Below the pieces are notes generated by a model. That model searched no databases and was not told the DNA's origin. It worked only from the letters and a program-made list of their open reading frames with translations. The position numbers and the translations under genes were made by a program. A DNA stretch of 30,410 bases, from positions 1 through 30,410 of the forward strand of contig DAONET010000027.1 in NCBI GenBank assembly GCA_035403225.1. The letters run 5' to 3'. Source of the DNA: DAIRDK01 sp035403225 (GTDB lineage: Bacteria; Bacteroidota; Bacteroidia; Bacteroidales; FEN-979). Shown here one piece after another: positions 1 to 8,900 of the stretch. Within the stretch, counting starts at the first letter, position 1; each line of letters begins with the position of its first letter.

Positions 1-3000
1 CCTTCTCTCCACGTCATCGCATCCATTGTGGAAGAACCGGTTCGGGTTGTCGGTCGGGGTGTATTCCAACGTCATTTTTTCCTGTTTTGACGGAGGAGGA
101 AGCTGCGTGATGAGCTCGCGGAAGATCTCTTTCGGGTCGACGGGAGCCGTGATCCCGAAACGGCCGAGGAGCGACGAAAGCTGCTGCAGGTTGTTCAGGG
201 CCGTCCGGGGTTTCAGGACAGGCTCGAATTCCAGCCGGACATGCTGCGTGTTGGTGAAACTGCCTCCTGTCTCGGCAGGGAACGAAGCCGGGAGGATCAG
301 GTGCGCGTGCCGGGCCGTTTCGGTCATGAAGTAATCCTGCACCACGAGGAACGGTACCTTCCGGATCATCCCTTCAACATCGTATGCTGTCGTAGCGGCG
401 CATCCCACGGGATCTTCGCCGAAGATGAAAAGGTTCTTCACCCGGAGGAGGGCGTCAAGGCTCCGGGAGGGTTCATTTTTTCCTTCCCCGGCCGGACACA
501 GTCCTGAATCCCGCAATCCCTGCGAGTTGTTCTTCTCGCTCAGTCCGATCAGCCCGCTCACCGGTTTTCCCATCTTTCCCGTGATGAGCGCAAGATTAGC
601 GAGTTCGAGGGCCGTATTGGGCGACGACTCCTTTTCGGACCAGATCAGGACAGCATTTGGTTCGTTGATGAACTGATCAGCGAAGGAGGACAGTTCCCCG
701 GCGCTGAGGCCGGCTTCGTCGAGGAGCTTCCCGAAAGGCTCGGCCAGCAGTTTTGACCGATATTCATCAGCATTGGCAACGCGGTCGCGGAGAAACATCG
801 TATCCTCCCGTCCCCTGGAAAGAAGATCATGATTCAGCGCTTTGACGAAAGCATAATACGACTTCACCCGGATCAACTCATCCACCTTGCGTCGCATGGG
901 ATGTTGTTCCCGGGCAGTCACCAGGGTCACCGGGATATTACGGGCAAAGCGGGCGTTACTGACCATGAAGCCGGCCACGCCGAAGTCGCGATTGATCGCT
1001 GTCCCGAGCAGGTAGATGCGGCTCGCCTCTTTCAGGGAGGCCAGGGGTGCATCCTGACGATGGTCGCTCCGGTAAGCGCGTCCGGCGTAAAGGAAGCTGC
1101 CGCATCTGTTTTCTCCGGTGGCAGCAGCCAGTTTCCGGATGAGGTACATCTCCTCGTTTGTCAGCCGGGCACCGGCGGCGAAGGCATGCTGTGATGGTTC
1201 AGCGGCGTGTATTTTCCCGGCGATCAGGTCAAAAGCCTGCTCAAAGCCGATCTCCCGGAATCCGTCCTCTGTTTTGAGCAGCGGCCGGGTGATCCTGGAT
1301 GAGTCGTTATAGAGATGATACCCGAATTTCGGGAAGCGGCAGATGTTGGTATCGGGGTTCACGATGCCGGGCGCTCCGGTGGTTCCGGTGATAAAGCCGT
1401 TGATGTGTTTCAGGGTCACGGCGCACCCTACGGAGCAGTATGGGCAGATGGTCTCTGCCAGTTCTGTCCTGACGGGTCCCGGTTTGAAAGGGACATTCTC
1501 GATGATAGCTCCGGTAGGGCAAGCGGAGATGCAGAGTCCGCACGATTCGCAGGGGGTGTCGGTCAGCGCATCGCCCATGCTGGGCGCCACGTACGTCTCG
1601 AAGCCCCGGTTGACCAGGCCAAGTGCATCGGCGCCCACCACCTCGTGGCAGATCCTGACGCATCTGGCGCAGAGGATGCATTTGTTGTTATCAATTTCGA
1701 TATACGGATGTCTGAAATCGATACGATATTCCTTAAAGGCGCCCTGGAAGGCACGTTGGTCGGCCCGGTACTCGGTAGCATATTGTTGAAGACGGCAGTT
1801 GAAGAAAGCCACGCAGCCGCATTCCAGGCAGCGGAGGGCTTCGTCGCGTGCGCTTTTTTCATTTGGGTATCCCAGTTCCACCTCGCAAAAGTTTTTCCGG
1901 TCGCAGGCGGGCAGCACCGGCATCTCTTCGCGGGGTTGCAGGTCAAACCGGTTCCGATAATCTTCGGGAGTCTGTTGTTTGAAGTTCTCTTTCCGGCTGA
2001 TGAAAGGCTTTTCGGGAGGGATGATCAACTCGCCCGAGAGGTATTGGTGAGCGCTGCGGGCAGCGATCCTGGCCTGAGCGATGGCCTCGATGATCGTTGC
2101 CGGGCCCGTGACGCCATCGCCGGCGGCGAACACCGACGGGATGCCGGTCTGCAGGGTGTACTTGTCAGCCTCCATGTCGCCCCATTTGGTGAGTTTCAAC
2201 TCCCCTGCCGTCGCGTTGGAGTTCAGATCCTCCAAAAAGTTCACATCCGTCTTTTGGCCGATAGCAGCCAGCACCACATCCACTTTCACGTTGAAGTCAG
2301 ATCCTTCCACGGGGACAGGGCGGCGTCTTCCCGAGGCATCCGGTTCGCCCAGTTCCATGCGGATGCAGGTGATCGACTCCACCCCACCCTGATCATTTTT
2401 ATTTATTTTCTTCGGAAGTGTCAGGAAGAGGTATTCCACGCCTTCCACTTTTGATTCGTGGATCTCGATGGGGTTAGCGGGCATCTCTTTTTCCGTGCGC
2501 CGGTATATCACATACACTTTCCCGGCGTTGCATCTGACCGCGGTGCGGCAGCAGTCCATGGCGGTGTTACCCCCGCCGATGACAGCCACGGTCCGGCCGG
2601 TGAAGTCGTACCGTTTTCCGGTCAGTTCCATGTTTTTCAGAAAGTCGATGCCGGAGAGTACATTTTCGGCGTCGTCGCCCTCGCATCCCACTCCGGTACC
2701 TTGTTGAGATCCGATGGTGAGGATGACCGCATCATATTGTTTTTTCAGATCGCGGTAGCTGATATTCTCCCCCAGTCGCTGGTTATAGAAGATATTCACT
2801 CCCAGGTCCGTGATGTTTTGCACCTCTTTGTCGACGATGCTGTTGGGCAGTCGGTATTCGGGGATGCCGTAGCGAAGCCATCCGCCAGCTTTCGGGGCTG
2901 CTTCGTAGATGTCGGCCTGATGTCCTTCCAGCTGAAGGAACCAGGCGGCGGACAATCCGCCGGGTCCGGCGCCGATGACAGCCACTTTCTTTCCGGTGGA

Positions 3001-3582
3001 CGGTTTTTTCACCGGTATGAAAGGATGATCGGAGGCCAGGTCGTTATCCGCGATGAATCGTTTCATGTAATCGACGCCCACGGGAGCTCCTTCATTCAGC
3101 AGGTTTCTCCGGCATTGGGCCTCGCAGGGTCGCACGCAGACGCGGCCGCAGATGGCGGGTAACGGGTTTGTCTGTTTGATGAGCGCCACTGCCTCGTGGT
3201 AAAGTCCTTTGTCAATCAGGGAGATGTATCCCTGCACATCCACTCCGGCGGGACAAGTCTGTTTGCAGGGGCCCGTGCAATCGGCATAATGGTTGCTGAG
3301 GATGAGTTCCAGCGCCATCCTCCTGGATTTCCTGACCCTTTCGTTGTCGGTGTTGATCTTCATTCCCTCCGCGATCCTGGTGGAGCAGGCAGGCTGATGG
3401 TATCGCATTCCTTCTACCTCCACGACACAGATGTAGCAGGAGGCATAGGGTTCCAGGCGGTCGTCGTGACACATGGTGGGGATGAATATCCCGTTCCGGC
3501 GGGTGACATCCATGATGGTCTCACCGGGAGTGCCGGTGACAGGGACGCCATTGAGTTCGATGTTATAGACGATGTCGGACAT
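1..3582 (-). CDS. NuoG / GltD (NfnB)-like fusion oxidoreductase with molybdopterin domain, 3' end outside window
   Basis: The frame is open from ATG at 3582 to the window edge (1194 residues, no stop reached). Domains in order: a NuoG-type [2Fe-2S] ferredoxin with Cys38, Cys49, Cys52 and Cys66; a Cys-rich GltD-type linker (about 95-165, CGRVCVRPCE); a FAD/NAD(P) reductase domain (about 190-510) with VIGAGPGG, VIGGGNTAMD and a closing AAGD motif; two [4Fe-4S] motifs (about 630-690, CILCARCVRIC and CESCGLCISAC); then a molybdopterin-type domain from about 710, beginning CPYCSVGC. The position where formate dehydrogenases carry catalytic Cys or Sec has only NRCGSFLYAGRAY, without the usual C/U-H-x-P pattern, so the last domain may be an electron relay as in NuoG. 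It begins 9 bp after the NuoF-like gene, so it is probably the large subunit of the same soluble complex. A GltD-like domain suggests a second pyridine-nucleotide site. An active formate dehydrogenase cannot be fully excluded. Confidence 0.85.
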   Translation of the reverse strand, partial: MSDIVYNIELNGVPVTGTPGETIMDVTRRNGIFIPTMCHDDRLEPYASCYICVVEVEGMRYHQPACSTRIAEGMKINTDNERVRKSRRMALELILSNHYADCTGPCKQTCPAGVDVQGYISLIDKGLYHEAVALIKQTNPLPAICGRVCVRPCEAQCRRNLLNEGAPVGVDYMKRFIADNDLASDHPFIPVKKPSTGKKVAVIGAGPGGLSAAWFLQLEGHQADIYEAAPKAGGWLRYGIPEYRLPNSIVDKEVQNITDLGVNIFYNQRLGENISYRDLKKQYDAVILTIGSQQGTGVGCEGDDAENVLSGIDFLKNMELTGKRYDFTGRTVAVIGGGNTAMDCCRTAVRCNAGKVYVIYRRTEKEMPANPIEIHESKVEGVEYLFLTLPKKINKNDQGGVESITCIRMELGEPDASGRRRPVPVEGSDFNVKVDVVLAAIGQKTDVNFLEDLNSNATAGELKLTKWGDMEADKYTLQTGIPSVFAAGDGVTGPATIIEAIAQARIAARSAHQYLSGELIIPPEKPFISRKENFKQQTPEDYRNRFDLQPREEMPVLPACDRKNFCEVELGYPNEKSARDEALRCLECGCVAFFNCRLQQYATEYRADQRAFQGAFKEYRIDFRHPYIEIDNNKCILCARCVRICHEVVGADALGLVNRGFETYVAPSMGDALTDTPCESCGLCISACPTGAIIENVPFKPGPVRTELAETICPYCSVGCAVTLKHINGFITGTTGAPGIVNPDTNICRFPKFGYHLYNDSSRITRPLLKTEDGFREIGFEQAFDLIAGKIHAAEPSQHAFAAGARLTNEEMYLIRKLAAATGENRCGSFLYAGRAYRSDHRQDAPLASLKEASRIYLLGTAINRDFGVAGFMVSNARFARNIPVTLVTAREQHPMRRKVDELIRVKSYYAFVKALNHDLLSRGREDTMFLRDRVANADEYRSKLLAEPFGKLLDEAGLSAGELSSFADQFINEPNAVLIWSEKESSPNTALELANLALITGKMGKPVSGLIGLSEKNNSQGLRDSGLCPAGEGKNEPSRSLDALLRVKNLFIFGEDPVGCAATTAYDVEGMIRKVPFLVVQDYFMTETARHAHLILPASFPAETGGSFTNTQHVRLEFEPVLKPRTALNNLQQLSSLLGRFGITAPVDPKEIFRELITQLPPPSKQEKMTLEYTPTDNPNRFFHNGCDDVERR

Positions 3583-3591
3583 ACGTTGACG

Positions 3592-5370
3592 TTAAGTTAA
3601 CACGATGGCATCAAATTTACATTTGGAGAAGCACACGCCGCATTTGGTGCAGCGTTGCCGGTCGATGGAATGCGGTTTCTTGCGTTCGCCGGTGATGGCG
3701 GCAGCCGGGCAGTTTTTCAGGCACACCATGCAGCCTGTGCATTTCGCGGGGTCGATGGTATACGTAAGCAGTGGGCGGCAGACCTTCGCCGGGCATTTCT
3801 TCTGAAAGATATGCGCTTCGTATTCCTCCCTGAAATACCGGAGGGTGGTGAGGATCGGGTTAGGGGCTGTCTGACCGAGTCCGCAGAGCGAATTCTCCTT
3901 CACTTGCAGGGCGAGTTCCTCCAGACGGTCTAGGTCATCCTCCCGGCCTTCTCCCTGCGTGATCCGCTGGAGGATCTCCAGCATCCGCAGGGTACCCATG
4001 CGGCAGAAGGTACATTTGCCGCACGACTCTTTCCGGGTGAAGTCGAGGAAGAACTTAGCCACGTCGACCATGCAGGTTGTCTCATCCATGACCACCATGC
4101 CGCCCGATCCCATGATGGCCCCGGTGGCGGTGACGGAGTCGTAATCGATGATGGTGTCGGCCAGCGATTCGGGGATGCAGCCGCCCGAGGGTCCCCCGAG
4201 TTGTACTGCCTTGAATTTTTTATCGTCTTTGATGCCGCCGGCCAGTTTGAAGATCACCTCGCGGATGGTGATGCCCATGGGCACCTCCACCAGTCCCGAC
4301 CGTTTGACCTTGCCGGCCAAGGCGAAGACCTTGGTCCCTTTGCTGTTGCAGGTCCCGTAAGCAGCAAAAGCCTCGTCGCCGTTGAGGATGATCCAGGGGA
4401 CGTTGGCATAGGTTTCGACATTGTTGATATTGGTAGGTTTCTTCCAGAGACCCTGGATCGCCGGGAAAGGCGGGCGTTTCCGGGGCATCCCGCGCCGTCC
4501 TTCGATGGAGGCGATGAGGGCTGTTTCTTCGCCGCAGACGAATGCACCGGCGCCTTCTTTGATGGTGATATCAAAATGGAACCCGTCAATCCCGAAGATA
4601 TTTTTCCCCAGGTAGCCTTTTCCCCGGGCCTGTTCCAGCGCTATATTCAGCCGTTTGATGGCTAGTGGGTATTCCGCCCGGCAGTATATCACCCCGCTGG
4701 TAGCTCCTACGGCCCAGGCGGCGATGATCATGCCTTCCATCACCGAATGCGGGTCACCCTCGAGCACGGAGCGGTCCATGAAAGCGCCGGGGTCGCCTTC
4801 ATCGGCATTGCAGATGACATATTTTTCGTCGGACTGGCCTGCCTGCACGAATTTCCACTTCAGTCCGGTAGGGAATCCGCCGCCTCCGCGCCCCCTCAAT
4901 CCCGATTTTAACACGATGTCGATCACCTCCTGCGGAGTGATCTTCTCCTCCGCGATCTTCCGGATGGCTTTGTATCCATTTCGGGCCTCATATTCATCGA
5001 TCGACTCCGGATCGATCCGTCCACAGTTTCGAAGTACGATCCGCAGCTGTGACCCCATAAAATCGTTTTCCGGGGCCTGAAACTGATCGGCATACACCAC
5101 CTGTTCGCGGACAGGTCCTTTTCCGGCCAGATGGTGTTCGATGACCTCGAGGGCCCGCTCTTCGGTCATATCGCCGTAGAGGAATGTCCCGGACTCATCC
5201 GTGATCTCCACCAGTGGTTCGCGGTAGCACATACCGACGCAACTGGTCTTTTTCAGATCAAAAGCATGGTGATCCGATTCCAGAAAGTCCCTGATCCTGT
5301 CATAGGTCTTACCAGCCCCGGCCGCGATGCCACAGCTGCCCAAGCCAACGGTAACAGTGGTTTTGCTCAT
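3592..5370 (-). CDS. NuoF/HydB-like NADH-binding flavoprotein subunit with C-terminal 2x[4Fe-4S]
   Basis: This 592-residue protein oxidises or reduces NAD(H) through FMN and passes electrons to iron-sulfur clusters. The N-terminal about 110 residues form a thioredoxin-like [2Fe-2S] domain (Cys13, Cys44, Cys48). The NuoF core carries the glycine-rich FMN motif RGRGGGGFPTG near 158, the NADH-site motif CNADEGDPGAF near 185, and the [4Fe-4S] motif CGKCTFC near 448. The C-terminus adds two ferredoxin motifs (CTGCMVCLKNC and CTKCGVCFSKC). Complex I NuoF is about 430-450 residues and lacks both end domains. This longer form is typical of HydB subunits of soluble [FeFe]-hydrogenases, NADH-dependent formate dehydrogenases and related electron-bifurcating enzymes. 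It lies 8 bp after the NuoE-like gene and 9 bp before the large fusion subunit. No hydrogenase catalytic domain is visible in the window, so the final electron partner is unknown. Confidence 0.93.
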   Translation of the reverse strand: MSKTTVTVGLGSCGIAAGAGKTYDRIRDFLESDHHAFDLKKTSCVGMCYREPLVEITDESGTFLYGDMTEERALEVIEHHLAGKGPVREQVVYADQFQAPENDFMGSQLRIVLRNCGRIDPESIDEYEARNGYKAIRKIAEEKITPQEVIDIVLKSGLRGRGGGGFPTGLKWKFVQAGQSDEKYVICNADEGDPGAFMDRSVLEGDPHSVMEGMIIAAWAVGATSGVIYCRAEYPLAIKRLNIALEQARGKGYLGKNIFGIDGFHFDITIKEGAGAFVCGEETALIASIEGRRGMPRKRPPFPAIQGLWKKPTNINNVETYANVPWIILNGDEAFAAYGTCNSKGTKVFALAGKVKRSGLVEVPMGITIREVIFKLAGGIKDDKKFKAVQLGGPSGGCIPESLADTIIDYDSVTATGAIMGSGGMVVMDETTCMVDVAKFFLDFTRKESCGKCTFCRMGTLRMLEILQRITQGEGREDDLDRLEELALQVKENSLCGLGQTAPNPILTTLRYFREEYEAHIFQKKCPAKVCRPLLTYTIDPAKCTGCMVCLKNCPAAAITGERKKPHSIDRQRCTKCGVCFSKCKFDAIVLT

Positions 5371-5378
5371 CGGGATGA

Positions 5379-5912
5379 TTATTGAGTGATGTTGTTATTT
5401 TCCTGCATTAACCGGATATTCCCGACGATTTTTTCCGCCTTGGCGCCGTTGAGTTTGCCGTACGCCTGGTCGCCGATCATCATGACGGGAGCGAGGGAGC
5501 AGCAGCCGAGGCAGGCTACCGATTCAAGGGTGAACATCCGGTCGGCGGTCGTCTCCCCGTCCCTGACCTGCAACGCCTCTTCCAGCGCCTCGGTGATTTC
5601 GACAGCATGCTGAACATGGCAGGCGGTGCCGTGACACACTTTGATGATGTTTTTCCCCACGGGCTTCAGCCGGAACTGGGCATAGAAAGTGATCACGCCG
5701 AACATCTCGCTGAGGGGGATTCCGGTCTCCTCCGACATCTTTTCCAGGGCAGGACGCGGCAGGTAACCATACAGCGCCTGCATGCCTTGCAACAGAGGGA
5801 TCAACGCCCCCTTTTTTCCCCGGTACTTGCCGATCAACGGATCGAGGGGAGATAAGTCAATCACCTCCTGTTCCGGAGCGACAGGCTGATTGTTGATTCT
5901 GTGTACGCGCAT
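5379..5912 (-). CDS. NuoE/HydC-like [2Fe-2S] subunit
   Basis: This 177-residue protein is the thioredoxin-fold [2Fe-2S] partner of NuoF/HydB. The cluster ligands are visible as CHGTAC (Cys93, Cys98) and CLGCC (Cys134, Cys138), the usual Cx4C...Cx3C pattern. The N-terminal helical part (ALIPLLQGMQALYGYLP, followed by FGVITFYAQF) is standard for the family. The length is normal (about 150-180). It starts 32 bp after the stop of the PEP/pyruvate-binding gene and ends 8 bp before the NuoF-like gene, so all are probably transcribed together. No separate TAnnTTTG element was found in the 32-bp gap. Confidence 0.93.
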   Translation of the reverse strand: MRVHRINNQPVAPEQEVIDLSPLDPLIGKYRGKKGALIPLLQGMQALYGYLPRPALEKMSEETGIPLSEMFGVITFYAQFRLKPVGKNIIKVCHGTACHVQHAVEITEALEEALQVRDGETTADRMFTLESVACLGCCSLAPVMMIGDQAYGKLNGAKAEKIVGNIRLMQENNNITQ

Positions 5913-5944
5913 GTTTCGTCATTTTCACAAGAAAAAACATTGGT

Positions 5945-8900
5945 TCATGTCTGCCATGTAATAACGGAGATGCGCTTTTTGCCATCCATCCTGATGGTCA
6001 GCGGCTTTTCGAAATGCGCTATCGTAAAATAAGCCGTCTTTGAGATATCGGATTGTTGTTTTAAAATATCATACCGGATAAAACTGCCTGACAACTCGGG
6101 CTGTACGCAGAAATACCCCACATTCATGGAGGTGACGTTGTGGAAGAAGTGTGAGCCTGATGAAGCGTCGAGGGGGAATCCCTCAAGACTGGTCTCCACG
6201 ATTACTCTTGCAAAAGAGATCTGCGGCCAGGCTACCGGGACGCCGATCCACCGGTCGCGGGTGCCCCACCGTCCCGGCCCGATCAGGACATACCGGCGGT
6301 TCTGCTCGATCATCTGCCGGTTGATGCGATCCATCTCCGCTGCCATCTCCATCGTTTGAGACTTATCGAAGGTGTCGGGATCCACAAACACCACATCATG
6401 GATATCCTCCACGATCCCGTTCCCCATCTCTTTTTCAGCATATAACAAAATGGTATCGGGATCAATTGTATTCATATCAACCTCATAATCAGATGCATTG
6501 CCAATCAACGGTTTTATCTGAAGCAGGTAGAAAGTAGCCTTGTACTCCTGATCTTTGTTCAGATCGACAGCAAATTCGATTTCGACCGGCGATCCGATGG
6601 CTTCTTTCACGACATCCAACACGACTTCGATGGTCTTGGCGAGCGGGATATAATTATACTTCAGGATATCGGCGAAGTTGATCACGCGCGGGCCGGGTTG
6701 ACCCAGCCCCGCGATGATGCGATTATTTTCGGCCGAATAAACGGACGCACAATGTTTCAGCGTACCGTGATTTTCCGCTTCCCAGATATCGAGTTTCCGG
6801 AGTCCGGCCTCTTCTCCTTCGAGCAGGTTAAGGTCTTTCTTATTCAGGTCCACTGCGTAAAAATGCACCTGTGATCCCTTGTACTGATCTTTCGGGGTGT
6901 TGATCTCCAGGTTCGGGTACATGGGTGAAAACCGGAAAGCCTTCTCTCCTTCCACCACGTACCGTCCCAGTCCCATGGCGATGACCGCGAAGCCTTCCTC
7001 CGGTTTCATATGGGCAAAGGGATAATAGTTGAACGACTGTGCCACTCCGCTGATATGAGGATAGTAAACATCGTCGTAGCGACTCCCCACGACCTCCTGG
7101 ATTACGACGGCCATCTTCTCCTGTTCGATGCGGTAATGGACAGCTTCCACGTATCCTTTCGCCACGTTTGAATAGACAGAAGCATAAACGAGTTTGACAG
7201 CATCCATCAGTTGTTCAAGTCTGATGACCTGATCGGGATGGTTATTGGGGATGAGGTAGGTCTCGAAGATGCCGGCGAACGGCTGGTTGAGCGAATCCTC
7301 GAACAGTCCCGACGAACGGATAGCCAGGGGCTTGTCGATGTGCCGGATGATCATCTTCAACTTTCTGATCAGCGTCTCGGTCAGTTTGCCCTGGATGAAC
7401 CAGCGCCGGATAGTCTGGTAGTCGTTTTCTCTGACGACCTTTTCCCGCAGTTTGTTCCGGTCGAGGAAATATTCGAATTCATCGGTGCCGATGATCGAGG
7501 TTTTGGGTGTCCGGATATGGATATTGGGCAGGTGTTGTTCAAAGTCGTAATTATATATCAGCGTGTTGATGAACGAGAGTCCCCGTCCTTTCCCGCCCAG
7601 GGCTCCTTCGGTGAGCAGCAGGATATTCTTTTCATCCCGGATGGCAGACTCTTCGAACGGGATCACCTTACCGGTATTCTGTTCATTACGGAATTGCCGG
7701 ATCACGTTGATGAGGTATTCACGCAGGCTGGCGGGGTCCCGGAAGTCAGTCACCTTGGCCGGGTTGATGATCTTGGCTGCCTGTATCTCACCCCGGGCCA
7801 TCAGCCATAGCGAGAAATGATCCTTTTTCGCGTGGTACAACAACGACTCCTCGGGGATCGTCTTTAGCAGGTCCTCAAACTCTTTCAGTGAACGGGCTTC
7901 GGCGATCTGACGGCCCTCGGTATCGCGGTAAATAAAATTTCCAAAACCCAGGTAATGCGTGATAAAACTTTTGAAATCCATCAGCAGGGTATCCGAGTTC
8001 TTGTTGATGAATGACACCTTCAGTTCATACGCTTTTTCAGCATTGTTATCGTTGGATGACTGCAGAACAATGGGCAGTTCTTTAATCTCTTTCCGCATCT
8101 GTTTCACCAGGCGGAAACCGGCATTTTCGTCCAGTTTACCGTCTTTATTGAATTTCACATCCGAGATCAGGCACAGCATGAAATCTTTATAGCGGTTGAA
8201 GATATAAACCGCCTCTTCGTAAGTAGAAGCCAGCAGGATCTTGGGACGCGCTTTCAGCCGGAGGATGCGGTAGAGTTCATCGGTGGTGACATCTTCTATG
8301 ATATGTTTGGTTTGTTCCAGGACGATGTTATAGAGGTTCGGGAGATACAGGGAATAATACTGAGGGTCGTCTTCCACCAGCAGGATCACTCGCACCATCC
8401 CGAGGTCGGTATCATTTTCAACATTGATTTTATCTTCCAGGTAATTGATCATGGCGAAGAAGATCTTGGAATCGCCATTCCAAACGAAGATACGGTCGAT
8501 CCAGGTCAGCTTCTCCTGATCTTCGCGAAACAGCGCTGCATCGGTATTGCTGTTCAGAAGCAGGAAGACGGGGATATACTGGAAGATGGTCTTGATGGCG
8601 CTGCTGAGTTCTACCGGGAACTGTTTGTCGGTACCCATCATGATGATGACCAGGTCATAATGCTTCAGGTTGAGTTGTTCCATCACCTCATCCTTGGTGG
8701 AAACGCCTGTGATGCGGGGCATGGAGCTCAACGAAAGGGAATAATATTCTCCGAGGACATGTTCCGAGAAACGGCCCTCTTTTTCGATGCTGTAGGCGTC
8801 GTACAAGTTCGCCACGAGCAGGATCTCTTTCACCTTGAACGGCATGAGATCGTGGTACAGGTCGCGGTTGACGTTGGTACGGTTCAGGAAAGTCTGGAGC

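Noticed and set aside
1315..2454. 379-codon plus-strand open frame opposite the NuoG/GltD fusion
   Set aside because: The minus strand shows clear FAD, NAD(P) and [4Fe-4S] motifs over the same bases; the plus frame has none.
1..5912. Reading the three redox genes as part of respiratory complex I
   Set aside because: Membrane subunits (NuoA, H, J-N) are absent, NuoF carries HydB-type end domains and the large subunit has a GltD-like insertion, so a soluble complex is more likely.
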